A stretch of DNA of 64,000 nucleotides from Xanthobacter dioxanivorans (GTDB lineage: Bacteria; Pseudomonadota; Alphaproteobacteria; Rhizobiales; Xanthobacteraceae): the NCBI RefSeq assembly GCF_016807805.1, contig NZ_CP063362.1:186001-250000 (forward strand), written 5' to 3'. Shown piece after piece: positions 27,779 through 36,436 of this stretch. Each line of letters starts with the position of its first letter. Position 1 is the first letter of the stretch. A program made the position numbers and the translations under genes. The notes under the pieces are model-generated. The model saw nothing but the letters and a program-made list of their open reading frames with translations, ran no database searches and had not been told where the DNA came from.

Positions 27779-29752
27779 TCAGGCCGCCTTCTGGCACTCC
27801 CGGTCCACGATGGTGACGATGTCGGCCATGATGCGGTTCAGCTCGAAATTCTTCGGCGTGTAGACCGCCGCCACGCCGAAGCCCTTCAGCTGCACCTCGT
27901 CCTCCGGCGGGATGATGCCGCCCACCACCACCGGCACGTCGGAGAGGCCCTCGGCCCGCAGCCGCTCCATCACGTCGCGCACCAGCGGCACGTGGGAGCC
28001 GGAGAGGATGGACAGGCCGATGACGTGCACGCTCTCCTCCAGCGCGGCATTGACGATCTCGGCCGGGGTCAGGCGGATGCCCTCATAGACCACCTCCATG
28101 CCGCAATCGCGCGCGCGGACGGCGATCTGCTCGGCGCCGTTGGAATGGCCGTCGAGCCCCGGCTTGCCCACCAGGAACTTGATGCGCCGGCCGAGCTTCT
28201 CGGAAACGGCGTCCACATTCTTCCTCACCTCGTCGAGGCCCTGGGTGTCCACCCGCGCGGCGCGGCCGACGCCGGTGGGGGCGCGGTATTCCCCGAACAC
28301 CTCACGCAGGCAGGTGCCCCACTCGCCGGTGGTGATGCCGGCCTTGGCGCAGACGATGGAGGGCTCCATGATGTTGCGCCCCTCCTGCGCCGCGCTCTTG
28401 AGCGCCGCGAGGGCCGCCTCCGCCGCCTTCGGGTCGCGCGCCGCGCGCCAGGCCTGAAGACGCGCGATCTGCTCCGCCTCCACCCCCTCCGGCACGGTGA
28501 GGATGGAGCCCTCGCCGGTGGTGAGCGGGGATGGCTCCGTATCGGTCCAGCGGTTGACGCCCACCACCACCTGCTCGCCGCGCTCGATGGCCTCGAGCCG
28601 GCGGGTGTTGGATTCCACCAGCTGCTGCTTCATGTAGGAATTCTCGATGGCCGCCACCGCGCCACCCATGCCGTCGATGCGGGCGAGCTCGGCGCGCGCC
28701 TCCTGCTTCAGCTCCTCCACCTTCTTCGCGATCTCGGTGGAGCCGTCGAAGATGTCGCCGTATTCGAGCAGGTCGGTCTCGTAGGCCACCACCTGCTGCA
28801 TGCGCAGGGACCATTGCTGGTCGAAGGAGCGCGGCAGGCCGAGCGCCTCGTTCCAGGCGGGCAGCTGCACGGCGCGGGCGCGGGCCTTCTTGGAGAGGGT
28901 GACGGCCAGCATCTCCAGAAGGATGCGGTAGACGTTGTTCTCCGGCTGCTGCTCGGTGAGGCCCAGCGAGTTCACCTGCACGCCGTAGCGGAACAGCTTC
29001 TGCTTGGCGTCGGTGATGCCGTAGCGCTCGACGCAGATCTCGTCCCAGAGGTCCACGAACGCGCGCATCTTGCACATCTCGGTGATGAACCGCATGCCCG
29101 CGTTCACGAAGAAGGAGATGCGCCCCACCACCTCGCCGAAGGCCGGGCCCTCGGCCTCACCGGACGTCTTCACCGTGTCGAGGACGGCGATGGCGTTGGC
29201 CAGCGCGAAGGCCAGCTCCTGCACCGGCGTCGCCCCCGCCTCCTGCAAATGGTAGGAGCACACGTTCATCGGGTTCCACTTGGGCAGATCCTTCGTGGTG
29301 TAGATGATGGTGTCCTTGGTCAGCCGCATGGAGGGCGCCGGCGGGAACACGTAGGTGCCGCGCGAGAGATATTCCTTGATGATGTCGTTCTGCGTGGTGC
29401 CCTGCAGCTTGGAGCGGTCCGCCCCCTGCTCGTCGGCGGTGGCGATGTAGAGCGAGAGCAGCCACGCCGCACAGGCATTGATGGTCATCGACGTGTTCAT
29501 CTCGGCGAGCGGGATGCCGTCGAACAGGGTGCGCATGTCGCCGAGGTGAGAGATGGGCACCCCCACCTTGCCCACCTCGCCGCGGGCGAGCGGGTGGTCT
29601 GAATCGTAGCCGGTCTGGGTGGGCAGGTCGAAGGCCACCGACAGGCCGGTCTGCCCCTTGGCGAGGTTGGAGCGGTAGAGCTTGTTGGATTCCGTGGCGG
29701 TGGAGTGCCCCGCATAGGTGCGGAAAAGCCAGGGTTTGTCGCGGGCTACCAT
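27779..29752 (-). CDS. ecm: Ethylmalonyl-CoA mutase
   Basis: 657-residue adenosylcobalamin-dependent mutase that converts (2R)-ethylmalonyl-CoA to methylsuccinyl-CoA in the ethylmalonyl-CoA pathway of acetyl-CoA assimilation. The N-terminal RDKPWLFRTYAGHSTA and LPTQTGYDSDHPLARGEVGKVGVP are characteristic of the Ecm/MeaA clade rather than methylmalonyl-CoA mutase. The catalytic barrel covers about 1-480. A C-terminal B12-binding domain (about 515-650) has the cobalt-ligand motif DGHSNG in KPGLDGHSNGAEQ and GLSILSGSH. The ccr gene of the same pathway lies 600 bases away, divergently oriented. The AAAAGGA element directly abuts the ATG, so the start is slightly uncertain. Confidence 0.93.
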   Translation of the reverse strand: MVARDKPWLFRTYAGHSTATESNKLYRSNLAKGQTGLSVAFDLPTQTGYDSDHPLARGEVGKVGVPISHLGDMRTLFDGIPLAEMNTSMTINACAAWLLSLYIATADEQGADRSKLQGTTQNDIIKEYLSRGTYVFPPAPSMRLTKDTIIYTTKDLPKWNPMNVCSYHLQEAGATPVQELAFALANAIAVLDTVKTSGEAEGPAFGEVVGRISFFVNAGMRFITEMCKMRAFVDLWDEICVERYGITDAKQKLFRYGVQVNSLGLTEQQPENNVYRILLEMLAVTLSKKARARAVQLPAWNEALGLPRSFDQQWSLRMQQVVAYETDLLEYGDIFDGSTEIAKKVEELKQEARAELARIDGMGGAVAAIENSYMKQQLVESNTRRLEAIERGEQVVVGVNRWTDTEPSPLTTGEGSILTVPEGVEAEQIARLQAWRAARDPKAAEAALAALKSAAQEGRNIMEPSIVCAKAGITTGEWGTCLREVFGEYRAPTGVGRAARVDTQGLDEVRKNVDAVSEKLGRRIKFLVGKPGLDGHSNGAEQIAVRARDCGMEVVYEGIRLTPAEIVNAALEESVHVIGLSILSGSHVPLVRDVMERLRAEGLSDVPVVVGGIIPPEDEVQLKGFGVAAVYTPKNFELNRIMADIVTIVDRECQKAA

Positions 29753-29873
29753 TCCTTTTCCCCATCCGTCTGATCTTGGAATTTGTCGCGATTGTGCGTC
29801 GCAATGCGCGTGACGTCGATGGGAAATTTCTCCACCGGGGGAGGCGCCGCCGGCAACCCGGCGGCGCGCACCC

Positions 29874-30110
29874 TCAGCGCTTCACCAGCGAGATGATGAA
29901 CAGCAGGATCACCGCGCCCAGCGTGGCGGAGATGATCTGGCCGATGACGCCACCCACCACGAACACGCCGCCGAACAGGAAACCGCCGATCAGGGCGCCG
30001 ACGATGCCGACCGCGATGTTGCCGATCAACCCGAAGCCGTAGCCCTGGAAGAGCTGCCCCGCGAGGAAGCCGGCAATGGCGCCGACGATGATCATCCACA
30101 AAATGTTCAT
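29874..30110 (-). CDS. GlsB/YeaQ/YmgE-family stress-response membrane protein
   Basis: 78-residue inner-membrane protein with three hydrophobic segments and regular glycines (IIVGAIAGFLAGQL, GNIAVGIVGALIGGFLFG, ATLGAVILLFII), the pattern of the transglycosylase-associated/GlsB family. I chose the ATG at 30110 because GGGGAGA lies eight bases before it. Members are induced by general stress or stationary phase; the molecular role is unknown. It sits between ecm and ccr and reads in the ecm direction, 121 bases before ecm. Confidence 0.85.
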   Translation of the reverse strand: MNILWMIIVGAIAGFLAGQLFQGYGFGLIGNIAVGIVGALIGGFLFGGVFVVGGVIGQIISATLGAVILLFIISLVKR

Positions 30111-30360
30111 GTGTTTTCTCCCCATCCCCTGCCGGCTCCGTCATCCCCGGATGCGCGACGCACCCACTCTATCCCTCCGCGAGCGGCACGGAAACGACAA
30201 CGCGGGCTTGACCGCGCGATCCACCCAAACCCGCCCGGACCGGCCCCATGCCCCGAAAGAGGGACTATCGCCTTGGAATTCTTCTCTGCTACGCTGCAAT
30301 GCGAGATAGCCCCCAAATGACGTGACCGAACGGTCCGCACGAGAGGAGAGGACGAGCGCT

Positions 30361-31644
30361 ATGGCCCAGACGGCAACCGCCGACGCGAGCGATGCACCGG
30401 TGAAGGACCTTTACGAGCTGGGCGAGATCCCGCCCCTCGGCCACGTTCCGTCCAAGATGTATGCCTGGGCGATCCGGCGCGAGCGCCACGGTCCGCCCGA
30501 GCAGTCCTTCCAGCTGGAGGTGGTGCCGACCTGGGAGCTGGGCGAGCAGGACGTGCTCGTGCTCGTGATGGCGGCCGGCGTCAACTATAACGGCATCTGG
30601 GCCGGCCTCGGCGAGCCGATCTCCGTGTTCGACGTGCACAAGCTGCCCTATCACATCGCCGGCTCCGATGCCTCTGGCATCGTCTGGGCGGTGGGGTCCA
30701 AGGTGAAGCGCTGGAAGGTGGGCGACGAGGTGGTCGTCCACTGCAACCAGGACGACGGGGACGATGAGGAGTGCAACGGCGGCGACCCGATGTTCTCCCC
30801 CTCCCAGCGGATCTGGGGCTATGAGACGCCGGACGGCTCCTTCGCTCAGTTCTGCCGGGTGCAGGCGCGCCAGCTGATGCCACGTCCCAAGCACCTGACC
30901 TGGGAAGAGAGCGCCTGCTACACGCTGACCATGGCCACTGCCTACCGCATGCTGTTCGGCCATCCGCCGCACGACGTGAAGCCGGGCGACTATGTGCTGG
31001 TGTGGGGCGCCTCGGGCGGCCTCGGCGTGTTCGGCGTGCAGCTCGCCGCCGCCTCCGGCGCGCATGTGATCGGCGTCATCTCGGACGAGACCAAGCGCGA
31101 CTATGTGCTCGGCCTCGGCGCCAAGGGCGTGATCAACCGCAAGGACTTCAAGTGCTGGGGCCAGCTGCCCAAGGTCAACTCGCCCGAATACACCGAGTGG
31201 ACCAAGGAAGCCCGCAAGTTCGGCAAGGCCATCTGGGACATCACCGGCAAGCGCGACGTGGACATCGTGTTCGAGCATCCCGGCGAGCAGACCTTCCCGG
31301 TCTCGACCCTGGTGGGCAAGCGCGGCGGCATGATCGTGTTCTGCGCCGGGACCACCGGCTTCAACATCACGTTTGACGCCCGCTACGTGTGGATGCGGCA
31401 GAAGCGCATCCAGGGCTCCCACTTCGCCCACCTCAAGCAGGCCTCCGCCGCCAACCAGTTCATCATCGACCGGCGCGTCGACCCCTGCATGTCGGAAGTG
31501 TTCCCGTGGGAGCGCATCCCCGAGGCGCACACCAAGATGTGGAAGAACCAGCATGCCCCCGGCAACATGGCGGTGCTGGTCAGCGCCCCCCGCACCGGGC
31601 TGCGGACCCTTGAGGACGTGATCGAGGCCGGTCCCAAGAAGTAA
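30361..31644 (+). CDS. ccr: Crotonyl-CoA carboxylase/reductase
   Basis: 427-residue NADPH-dependent enzyme of the medium-chain dehydrogenase/reductase superfamily that reductively carboxylates crotonyl-CoA to (2S)-ethylmalonyl-CoA, the defining step of the ethylmalonyl-CoA pathway. Clade features are GEIPPLGHVPSKMYAWAIRR near the N-terminus, GVNYNGIWAGLGEP, WGYETPDGSFAQF and QGSHFAHLKQA; the Asn, Glu and His in these three correspond to the CO2-pocket residues described for characterised Ccr. The NADPH loop WGASGGLGVFGVQ is near residue 215. The ATG at 30361 follows GAGAGGAGAGGA. The nearby ecm gene acts two steps later. Confidence 0.95.
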   Translation: MAQTATADASDAPVKDLYELGEIPPLGHVPSKMYAWAIRRERHGPPEQSFQLEVVPTWELGEQDVLVLVMAAGVNYNGIWAGLGEPISVFDVHKLPYHIAGSDASGIVWAVGSKVKRWKVGDEVVVHCNQDDGDDEECNGGDPMFSPSQRIWGYETPDGSFAQFCRVQARQLMPRPKHLTWEESACYTLTMATAYRMLFGHPPHDVKPGDYVLVWGASGGLGVFGVQLAAASGAHVIGVISDETKRDYVLGLGAKGVINRKDFKCWGQLPKVNSPEYTEWTKEARKFGKAIWDITGKRDVDIVFEHPGEQTFPVSTLVGKRGGMIVFCAGTTGFNITFDARYVWMRQKRIQGSHFAHLKQASAANQFIIDRRVDPCMSEVFPWERIPEAHTKMWKNQHAPGNMAVLVSAPRTGLRTLEDVIEAGPKK

Positions 31645-31976
31645 GGCCCAGAAGCAAGGCCCCAAGGAAACAAGGCCACGGCCGAGGCGCCCCCCTGCCC
31701 GGGCTCGGCCCGGGCCTTCACGGGCAAGGGCGGGATGCGAAAGGCCGGGTGAGCCCGGCCATGACCGCCGGGGCCCTTGTTCCAGGGCCAGCCCGGCGGC
31801 GGCCGTTCAAGCGGCCCCGCGCCCCCTCACGCCTCTCCTCCCAAGCCGTTCCTTCCCCAGGCAAGCCCACGGCCCGAAGGCCGGCGGCGGCGCCGCCGCG
31901 CGTCCGAAGCGGCGCGAGGCCCTGGACGGCGCATGATTGGAGGGGCGTGATTTTGGAGGGACGTGGGATTGGCCCT
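31645..31976. other. Intergenic region after ccr with a GC hairpin
   Basis: About 330 bases without a credible gene. It holds GCCCGGGC-TCG-GCCCGGGC (31697-31715), an 8-bp stem with a three-base loop that could end ccr transcription, although no T-run follows. The stretch 31850-31950 is strongly GC-biased. The last 40 bases contain two GGAGGG elements before the LysR start. Confidence 0.5.
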
Positions 31977-32912
31977 ATGCTGATGCCGCTGCGACATCCG
32001 CACCATCTGCCGTTCGGGGGACGGGCCATCTACCGGAACGATTTCAAGACCTTGCAGCTCTTCGTTGCCGTCTGCGAGCTGAACAGCCTCGCGCGCGCCG
32101 CCGAACGCCTCGCCATCGCCCCGTCCGCGGCGACGCGCCGGATCCAGCTGCTGGAACACGATGCCCGCACGCCGCTGCTCGATCGCCTGCCGCACGGCGT
32201 GCAGCCGACCGCCGCCGGCCAGACCTTCCTGCGCTTCGCTCGCGACATCCTCCACTTGGTGGACCGGGCGGACCATCTGCTGATCGAGTACGAATCCGGC
32301 ATGCGCGGCTATGTGCGCGTGGCCTCGTCGAGCTCGGTGCTGCTGGCGCGGCTCGCCTTCGATCTGTCGCGGTTTGCGACAGCGCATCCGGATATCACCC
32401 TGGACCTCGAGGAGCGGGGCACCGAGGCGACGCTGGAGATGGTGCGGAGCAAGCAGGCCGATATCGGCCTCGTCGTCTGCGGCGCCGAAACCCAGCCGCT
32501 GGAGACGTTCCCCTTCGGCGGCGACCGGCTGGTGCTCGGCGTTCCGCTGACGCACCGGCTGGCGCAGAAGGACAAGCTGCGGTTCGCCGACTTCATCGCC
32601 GAGGATTTCGTGACCCTCGGCCACGGAACCGCCGTGCGCCGCATCCTCGCCGAGCAGGCCCGCCTCCTCGGCGCGCCGCTCAAGGTGCGCGTGCAGGCGG
32701 CGAGCTTCGGGGCCATGGCGCTGATGGCGAGCCAGGGGCTCGGCGTCGCGGTGATTCCAGAGCCCGCATTGCTGCCGCTGCAACAGTCCTACCAGCTCAA
32801 GGTCATTGAAATCGACGAACCGTGGGCGGGACGAAATTTTGTGCTGTGCGTGCGGACCGTGCCTGAATTGGACCCACCGGCCAAGCGGCTGCTCTCGTTT
32901 CTGCTCAAGTGA
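31977..32912 (+). CDS. LysR-family transcriptional regulator
   Basis: 311 residues. The helix-turn-helix covers about 22-80 (FKTLQLFVAVCELNSLARAA and AIAPSAATRRIQLLE), an atypical LysR HTH with SAATRRI. The effector domain includes YVRVASSSSVLLARL and ASQGLGVAVIPEPAL. The start is uncertain: ATG 31977, ATG 31983 or an in-frame GTG at 31947 are possible; none has an ideally spaced ribosome-binding site. The amidase gene follows on the same strand after 116 bases and is the likely target. Confidence 0.83.
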   Translation: MLMPLRHPHHLPFGGRAIYRNDFKTLQLFVAVCELNSLARAAERLAIAPSAATRRIQLLEHDARTPLLDRLPHGVQPTAAGQTFLRFARDILHLVDRADHLLIEYESGMRGYVRVASSSSVLLARLAFDLSRFATAHPDITLDLEERGTEATLEMVRSKQADIGLVVCGAETQPLETFPFGGDRLVLGVPLTHRLAQKDKLRFADFIAEDFVTLGHGTAVRRILAEQARLLGAPLKVRVQAASFGAMALMASQGLGVAVIPEPALLPLQQSYQLKVIEIDEPWAGRNFVLCVRTVPELDPPAKRLLSFLLK

Positions 32913-33028
32913 TCACCAATTCGAATTCTGCGAATCCTGGATTGATGTAATTCGCCTTTATCGATCCCGGCACGAGTGACACTCCTTTTCATCCCAACGT
33001 CATCGCGCCGCGCAGGTGCTGGGGTGAA

Positions 33029-34381
33029 ATGGTGCAGATGTCTTTTCGGTCCAGTTGGTTCGACCTCCCGCCGGCGGCCCGCTCCGCCGAGATCGGGCGC
33101 TGCTTCGCCGCCGCCGCGGTGATGGGGCCGCGCCTGAACGCCACCGTCGCCCTGTCCCCGGCGCCCCCGTCCTCCGTCGCCCCCTCTACCCGCCGCGGTG
33201 CCGGCTTCGGTCCGCTGAAGGGCATGCCCTATGTGACCAAGGACATTTTCGACCGGGAGCGGCGCCGGGCGGAATGGGGCGGATGCCGCGCCCCCGGCCC
33301 CGCCGGGGCCGATGCCGGCATCCTGCGCCGCCTCGACGCGGCGGGCGGCCGCGAGGTCGCGACGACATCCCTGAGCGCCCTGGCCTACGAGCCCTCGGGC
33401 TACAATGCGGCGCTCGGCCGGGCCCGCAACCCCTGGCACCCCGGCGTGGTCAGCGGCGGATCCTCCAGCGGCTCGGCGGTCCTGGTGGCAGCGGGGGCCG
33501 CCTATCTGGGCATCGGCTCGGACACCGGCGGCTCGATCCGCGTCCCCGCCGCCTGCTGCGGCCTCGTCGGCCTCAAGCCCGGATGGGGCGCCCTGCCGGT
33601 GGACGGCGCCATGCCGCTGGCGCCGAGCCTGGACGTGATCGGGTTCATGGCGCGGTGCTCCACCGACCTCCTGCGGGTCTGGGCGGCGGTGGCGGACGCC
33701 GGCGACGACGGCGGCACCATCCGGTCGCTGGCCCTTCTGGAGCATGCCGCGGCCACGGCCGTCCCGGCGGTGCGCCGCGGGCTCGCCGCCGCGCTCGAAA
33801 CCCTGGCTGCCGCCGGCATCGGGCATCGGCTGGCGGACTGTTCCCACGTGGTGGCGGCGGCCGATGCCGCGAGCCTCACCATCATGCAGGCGGAGGTCGC
33901 CCGCACCCATGGCTCCGCCGAGGGTGCCGCCGCACTGGGCGACCGCGCCCTCGCCCGCAGAATCGAGAAGGGGCGGGCCATCTCCGACGAGACCCTCGCC
34001 GCCGCGCGCGCCGCGCGGCCCGGCCTGCGCGCCGCCTTCCTGAAGGGCCTCGCGGGCGCCGACGCCGCGGTGCTGCCGGTGATGCCCATGCCGGCCCCCC
34101 TCGCCTGCGACGTCGATCCGCGCGACCCGGACTTCAGGCCCCGCCTGCTTTACGCGATGACCAGCCTGACGCGCTTCGTCAATGCGCTGGGCCTGCCGGC
34201 GATCGCCGTTCCGGTCGGGTTCGATGGCCGCGGCACGCCGCTGGCGATGCAGGTGATCGGGCGGCCCGGCAGCGAGCCGTCCCTGCTGCGCCTCGTCGCC
34301 ACCTACCAGCAGCTCACCCGCTGGCACGAGCGCCGGCCGCCGGTCTGTGCCGCCGCGTCGCTCAAGGATCGGTGCGCATGA
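33029..34381 (+). CDS. Amidase signature-family amidase
   Basis: 450-residue cytoplasmic hydrolase with the amidase signature Ser-cisSer-Lys triad: Lys71 (YVTKDIF), the GGSSSGSA loop with the cis-Ser (residues 143-150), and nucleophile Ser169 in [12 protein letters not shown]. It resembles the AtzE/GatA-like branch. Substrates range from aryl amides to carboxamides of heterocycles, so it is not predictable, but its place at the edge of a region with HyuAB and a NicX-like protein suggests an amide intermediate. A LysR gene lies just upstream. The C-terminus [11 protein letters not shown] is the usual family end, followed by 14 extra residues. Confidence 0.88.
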   Translation: MVQMSFRSSWFDLPPAARSAEIGRCFAAAAVMGPRLNATVALSPAPPSSVAPSTRRGAGFGPLKGMPYVTKDIFDRERRRAEWGGCRAPGPAGADAGILRRLDAAGGREVATTSLSALAYEPSGYNAALGRARNPWHPGVVSGGSSSGSAVLVAAGAAYLGIGSDTGGSIRVPAACCGLVGLKPGWGALPVDGAMPLAPSLDVIGFMARCSTDLLRVWAAVADAGDDGGTIRSLALLEHAAATAVPAVRRGLAAALETLAAAGIGHRLADCSHVVAAADAASLTIMQAEVARTHGSAEGAAALGDRALARRIEKGRAISDETLAAARAARPGLRAAFLKGLAGADAAVLPVMPMPAPLACDVDPRDPDFRPRLLYAMTSLTRFVNALGLPAIAVPVGFDGRGTPLAMQVIGRPGSEPSLLRLVATYQQLTRWHERRPPVCAAASLKDRCA

Positions 34382-34531
34382 TCCCGGCCGAAAGCCCTCC
34401 TCGCCCGCGCGCATCTGCGCATCTTCGACATGTCGCAGGCCGTCGCCGCCACCGCCGACCCCACCGATGGCATCCCGGAGCTTCCGCCATGGGAAGCCGC
34501 AGGCGAGCCGGAATGACTTGAACAATGAAAT

Positions 34532-34567
34532 AAAAGGCGGCGGATTTTCACAAGCCGCCACCTTTTT
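34532..34567. terminator. Bidirectional terminator between amidase and alpha/beta hydrolase genes
   Basis: AAAAGGCGGC (34532-34541) pairs with GCCGCC-AC-CTTTTT (34554-34566) around a 12-base loop. The 6-bp GC core is flanked by an A-run on the left and a T-run on the right, so it can stop transcription from both sides of this convergent gene pair. Confidence 0.75.
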
Positions 34568-34573
34568 CTGTCG

Positions 34574-35458
34574 TCAGGCCTTGATACCGGTGATGGATGC
34601 GCTCACCGCGCGCGGGTCGCGCATGGGCCAGCGCCCGCTGTCCACCTGGGCGAGGAACGCACCGACGATGCGGTTATATTCCTCCGGCTCCTCGATATTG
34701 ATGGCGTGGCCGCAATTGGGCATCACCGAAAGGGCCGCCGAAGGAATATTGCGCTTCATCAGGATGCCCGGAAGCAGGCAGGGCCAGTCCTCGTCGCCGG
34801 TGATGACGAGGGTCGGCGCGGAGATCTTCTTCATCTCCTCGACCATGGTGTAGAGCGAGGGGCGGAAGCGCTGGACGCCCCGCTGGGTGTTGGCCGACCC
34901 CACCGCATCATGGCTCGCGAGAATCTGCTTGAACTCGAGGAAGCCCCGCGGATCCTTGTTCTCGAACTGCACCCGCGTGGGCCCGAAGGCGTACCGCTCG
35001 GCGAACGCCTCCATGCCCGCCTCGGCGATGTAGGCGGCGATGGTGTCCGCCTCCGCCTGGAAGCGCGGCTGCTCCTCCAGCTCGGCGCCGTAGCCGCAGC
35101 CGCCGATGCACAGGGACAACGCGCGATCATGGTGCCGGACGCCGAAATGCAGCGTGGCGAAGCCGCCCATGGACAGGCCGATCACATGCGCCTTTTCAAT
35201 GCCGATGCCGTCCATGACGCTGGCGATATCGTCCGCGGCCCGGGCCTGGGAATAGGACGCGACATCCTCCGGCACGTCGGACGGCGGATAGCCCCGGGCA
35301 TTGTAGGCGACGACCCGGTAGCGCTTGCCGAGATAGCGCAGCTGGGGCTCGTAGCTGCGCAGGTCGCCGGCGAATTCGTGGACCAGGATGACCGGCGTGC
35401 CGGCGCCGGTCTCCTCGTAATAAAGCTTCACGCCGTCGTCGGTGGTCACATGGGCCAT
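34574..35458 (-). CDS. Alpha/beta hydrolase (PcaD/enol-lactonase-like)
   Basis: 294 residues with the alpha/beta hydrolase fold: oxyanion region VILVHEFAGDLRS, nucleophile elbow GLSMGG (Ser96), an acidic residue in TGDEDWP (Asp222 or 224) and His251 in NCGHAINIEEPEEY. The overall pattern (AYNARGYPPSDVP) resembles 3-oxoadipate enol-lactonases and related C-C or ester hydrolases. It lies 59 bases downstream of a GntR gene in the same direction, divergent from a muconate-lactonizing-type enzyme, which fits opening of a lactone made by that enzyme. An N-formylmaleamate-deformylase-like role is another option. The substrate is unproven. Confidence 0.82.
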   Translation of the reverse strand: MAHVTTDDGVKLYYEETGAGTPVILVHEFAGDLRSYEPQLRYLGKRYRVVAYNARGYPPSDVPEDVASYSQARAADDIASVMDGIGIEKAHVIGLSMGGFATLHFGVRHHDRALSLCIGGCGYGAELEEQPRFQAEADTIAAYIAEAGMEAFAERYAFGPTRVQFENKDPRGFLEFKQILASHDAVGSANTQRGVQRFRPSLYTMVEEMKKISAPTLVITGDEDWPCLLPGILMKRNIPSAALSVMPNCGHAINIEEPEEYNRIVGAFLAQVDSGRWPMRDPRAVSASITGIKA

Positions 35459-35517
35459 GGGCCGCTCCCGTTGAGGTCAAATCGTTCGATGCGGTGGGGC
35501 GAGCGACACCGTGCGGC

Positions 35518-36249
35518 TCAGGCCGGCGACGGCTCGGCGCCGCTGGGGGACTGGGGTTCCGGCGCATCGAGCGCGCCCACCACCCGCGCGATGACACGGT
35601 GGGCGTGCCGGATCATCTTGACGGCTTCCCGGCGCGCGAGGTCCGCCTTGCGCGCGGAGACGGCCTCGAACACCTTGCGGTCGCCGTCGAAGGCGAGGTC
35701 GACGATCTCGCGCGTGTTCTGGTGCGCCAGGTAGCGATAGCGCAGCGCCTGTTTCTCGATGCCCGAGACCAGGCGTTCCAGGGTGTGGTTTCCCGATGCC
35801 TGGTGCAGGGCGCGCGTGAACGCCACGTTGCGCTCGAAGAAGGTGTCCACATCCTTCTCCGCCATGGCGGCGCGCATCTCGTCCAGAAGGCCGGACAGCG
35901 TGGCGAGCGCTTCTTCATCCGCCGCCCGCGCGGCCTCGGCGGCGACCAGCCCTTCCAGCGCCACCCGGCATTTGTAGACCTCGTCGAGGTCGGCGATGCT
36001 CATGGGCGCCACCCGCACGCCGCGCCACGCCGCCCGCACGATCAGGCCGTCCGCCTCGAGGATCTGGAAGGCATCGCGTACCGGCGATCGGCTGATGTTG
36101 AAATGGGCGCACAGATCTTCCTCAATCAGCCGCATTCCCGGCGGCCAGCGCAGGTAGATGATGTGATCGGCGAAAGCGCGCGCCACTTCCGCCCCGATCA
36201 CCTTCGGCACCACGAAGTCGGCGGCGCCGCGCTTCATTCGATCGATCAC
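35518..36249 (-). CDS. GntR-family transcriptional regulator (FCD subfamily)
   Basis: 243 residues: a winged HTH at about 20-85 (GMRLIEEDLCAHFNISRSPVRDAFQILEADGLI, seen as EEDLCAHFNISRSPVRDAF) and an all-helical FCD effector domain (about 95-230) with the family histidine/acidic ligand positions. I chose GTG at 36249 because AAAGG precedes it; the ATG at 36237 has no ribosome-binding site. It is closely similar to the second GntR protein at 55504-56268: both share ISRSPVR, the IEKQA-RYRYLAH segment and the overall layout, so they are paralogues. It probably controls the adjacent divergent enolase-superfamily gene and its own operon. Confidence 0.88.
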   Translation of the reverse strand: MIDRMKRGAADFVVPKVIGAEVARAFADHIIYLRWPPGMRLIEEDLCAHFNISRSPVRDAFQILEADGLIVRAAWRGVRVAPMSIADLDEVYKCRVALEGLVAAEAARAADEEALATLSGLLDEMRAAMAEKDVDTFFERNVAFTRALHQASGNHTLERLVSGIEKQALRYRYLAHQNTREIVDLAFDGDRKVFEAVSARKADLARREAVKMIRHAHRVIARVVGALDAPEPQSPSGAEPSPA

Positions 36250-36361
36250 CGGAAAACCTTTCGTACCTTGTGCGGAGGCCGGCCCGCTCCGGCGGCCCGG
36301 CAAGACTGCCCGTGCATGGGCCCGGCCGCCGGCGCCAGGCTGACGCCCGCGTAGCAAAATC

Positions 36362-36378
36362 GGATACAATATACTATC
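36362..36378. promoter_or_regulatory. Candidate GntR operator/-10 region before the enolase-superfamily gene
   Basis: GGATACAATATACTATC: GATA-N2-ATAT-type dyad matching its reverse complement at most positions, containing TACAAT (36365-36370) in the orientation of the gene at 36437. It lies in the divergent GntR/enolase promoter region. It resembles, less perfectly, the TGTATACA palindromes at 47216, 53658 and 56486. Confidence 0.5.
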
Positions 36379-36436
36379 TTCGATTTGCAGCGCACACCCG
36401 CGCGCCCCTCCCGTCCCGAGAAATGCGAGACATCCC

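Noticed and set aside
27701..29602. 633-codon plus-strand open frame opposite ecm
   Set aside because: Antisense shadow of the ethylmalonyl-CoA mutase gene; no recognisable protein features.
34386..34516. Open frame after the amidase ending in GIPELPPWEAAGEPE
   Set aside because: It reads like protein for about 40 residues but has no start with a ribosome-binding site and no recognised family. It could be a remnant; evidence is too thin to annotate.
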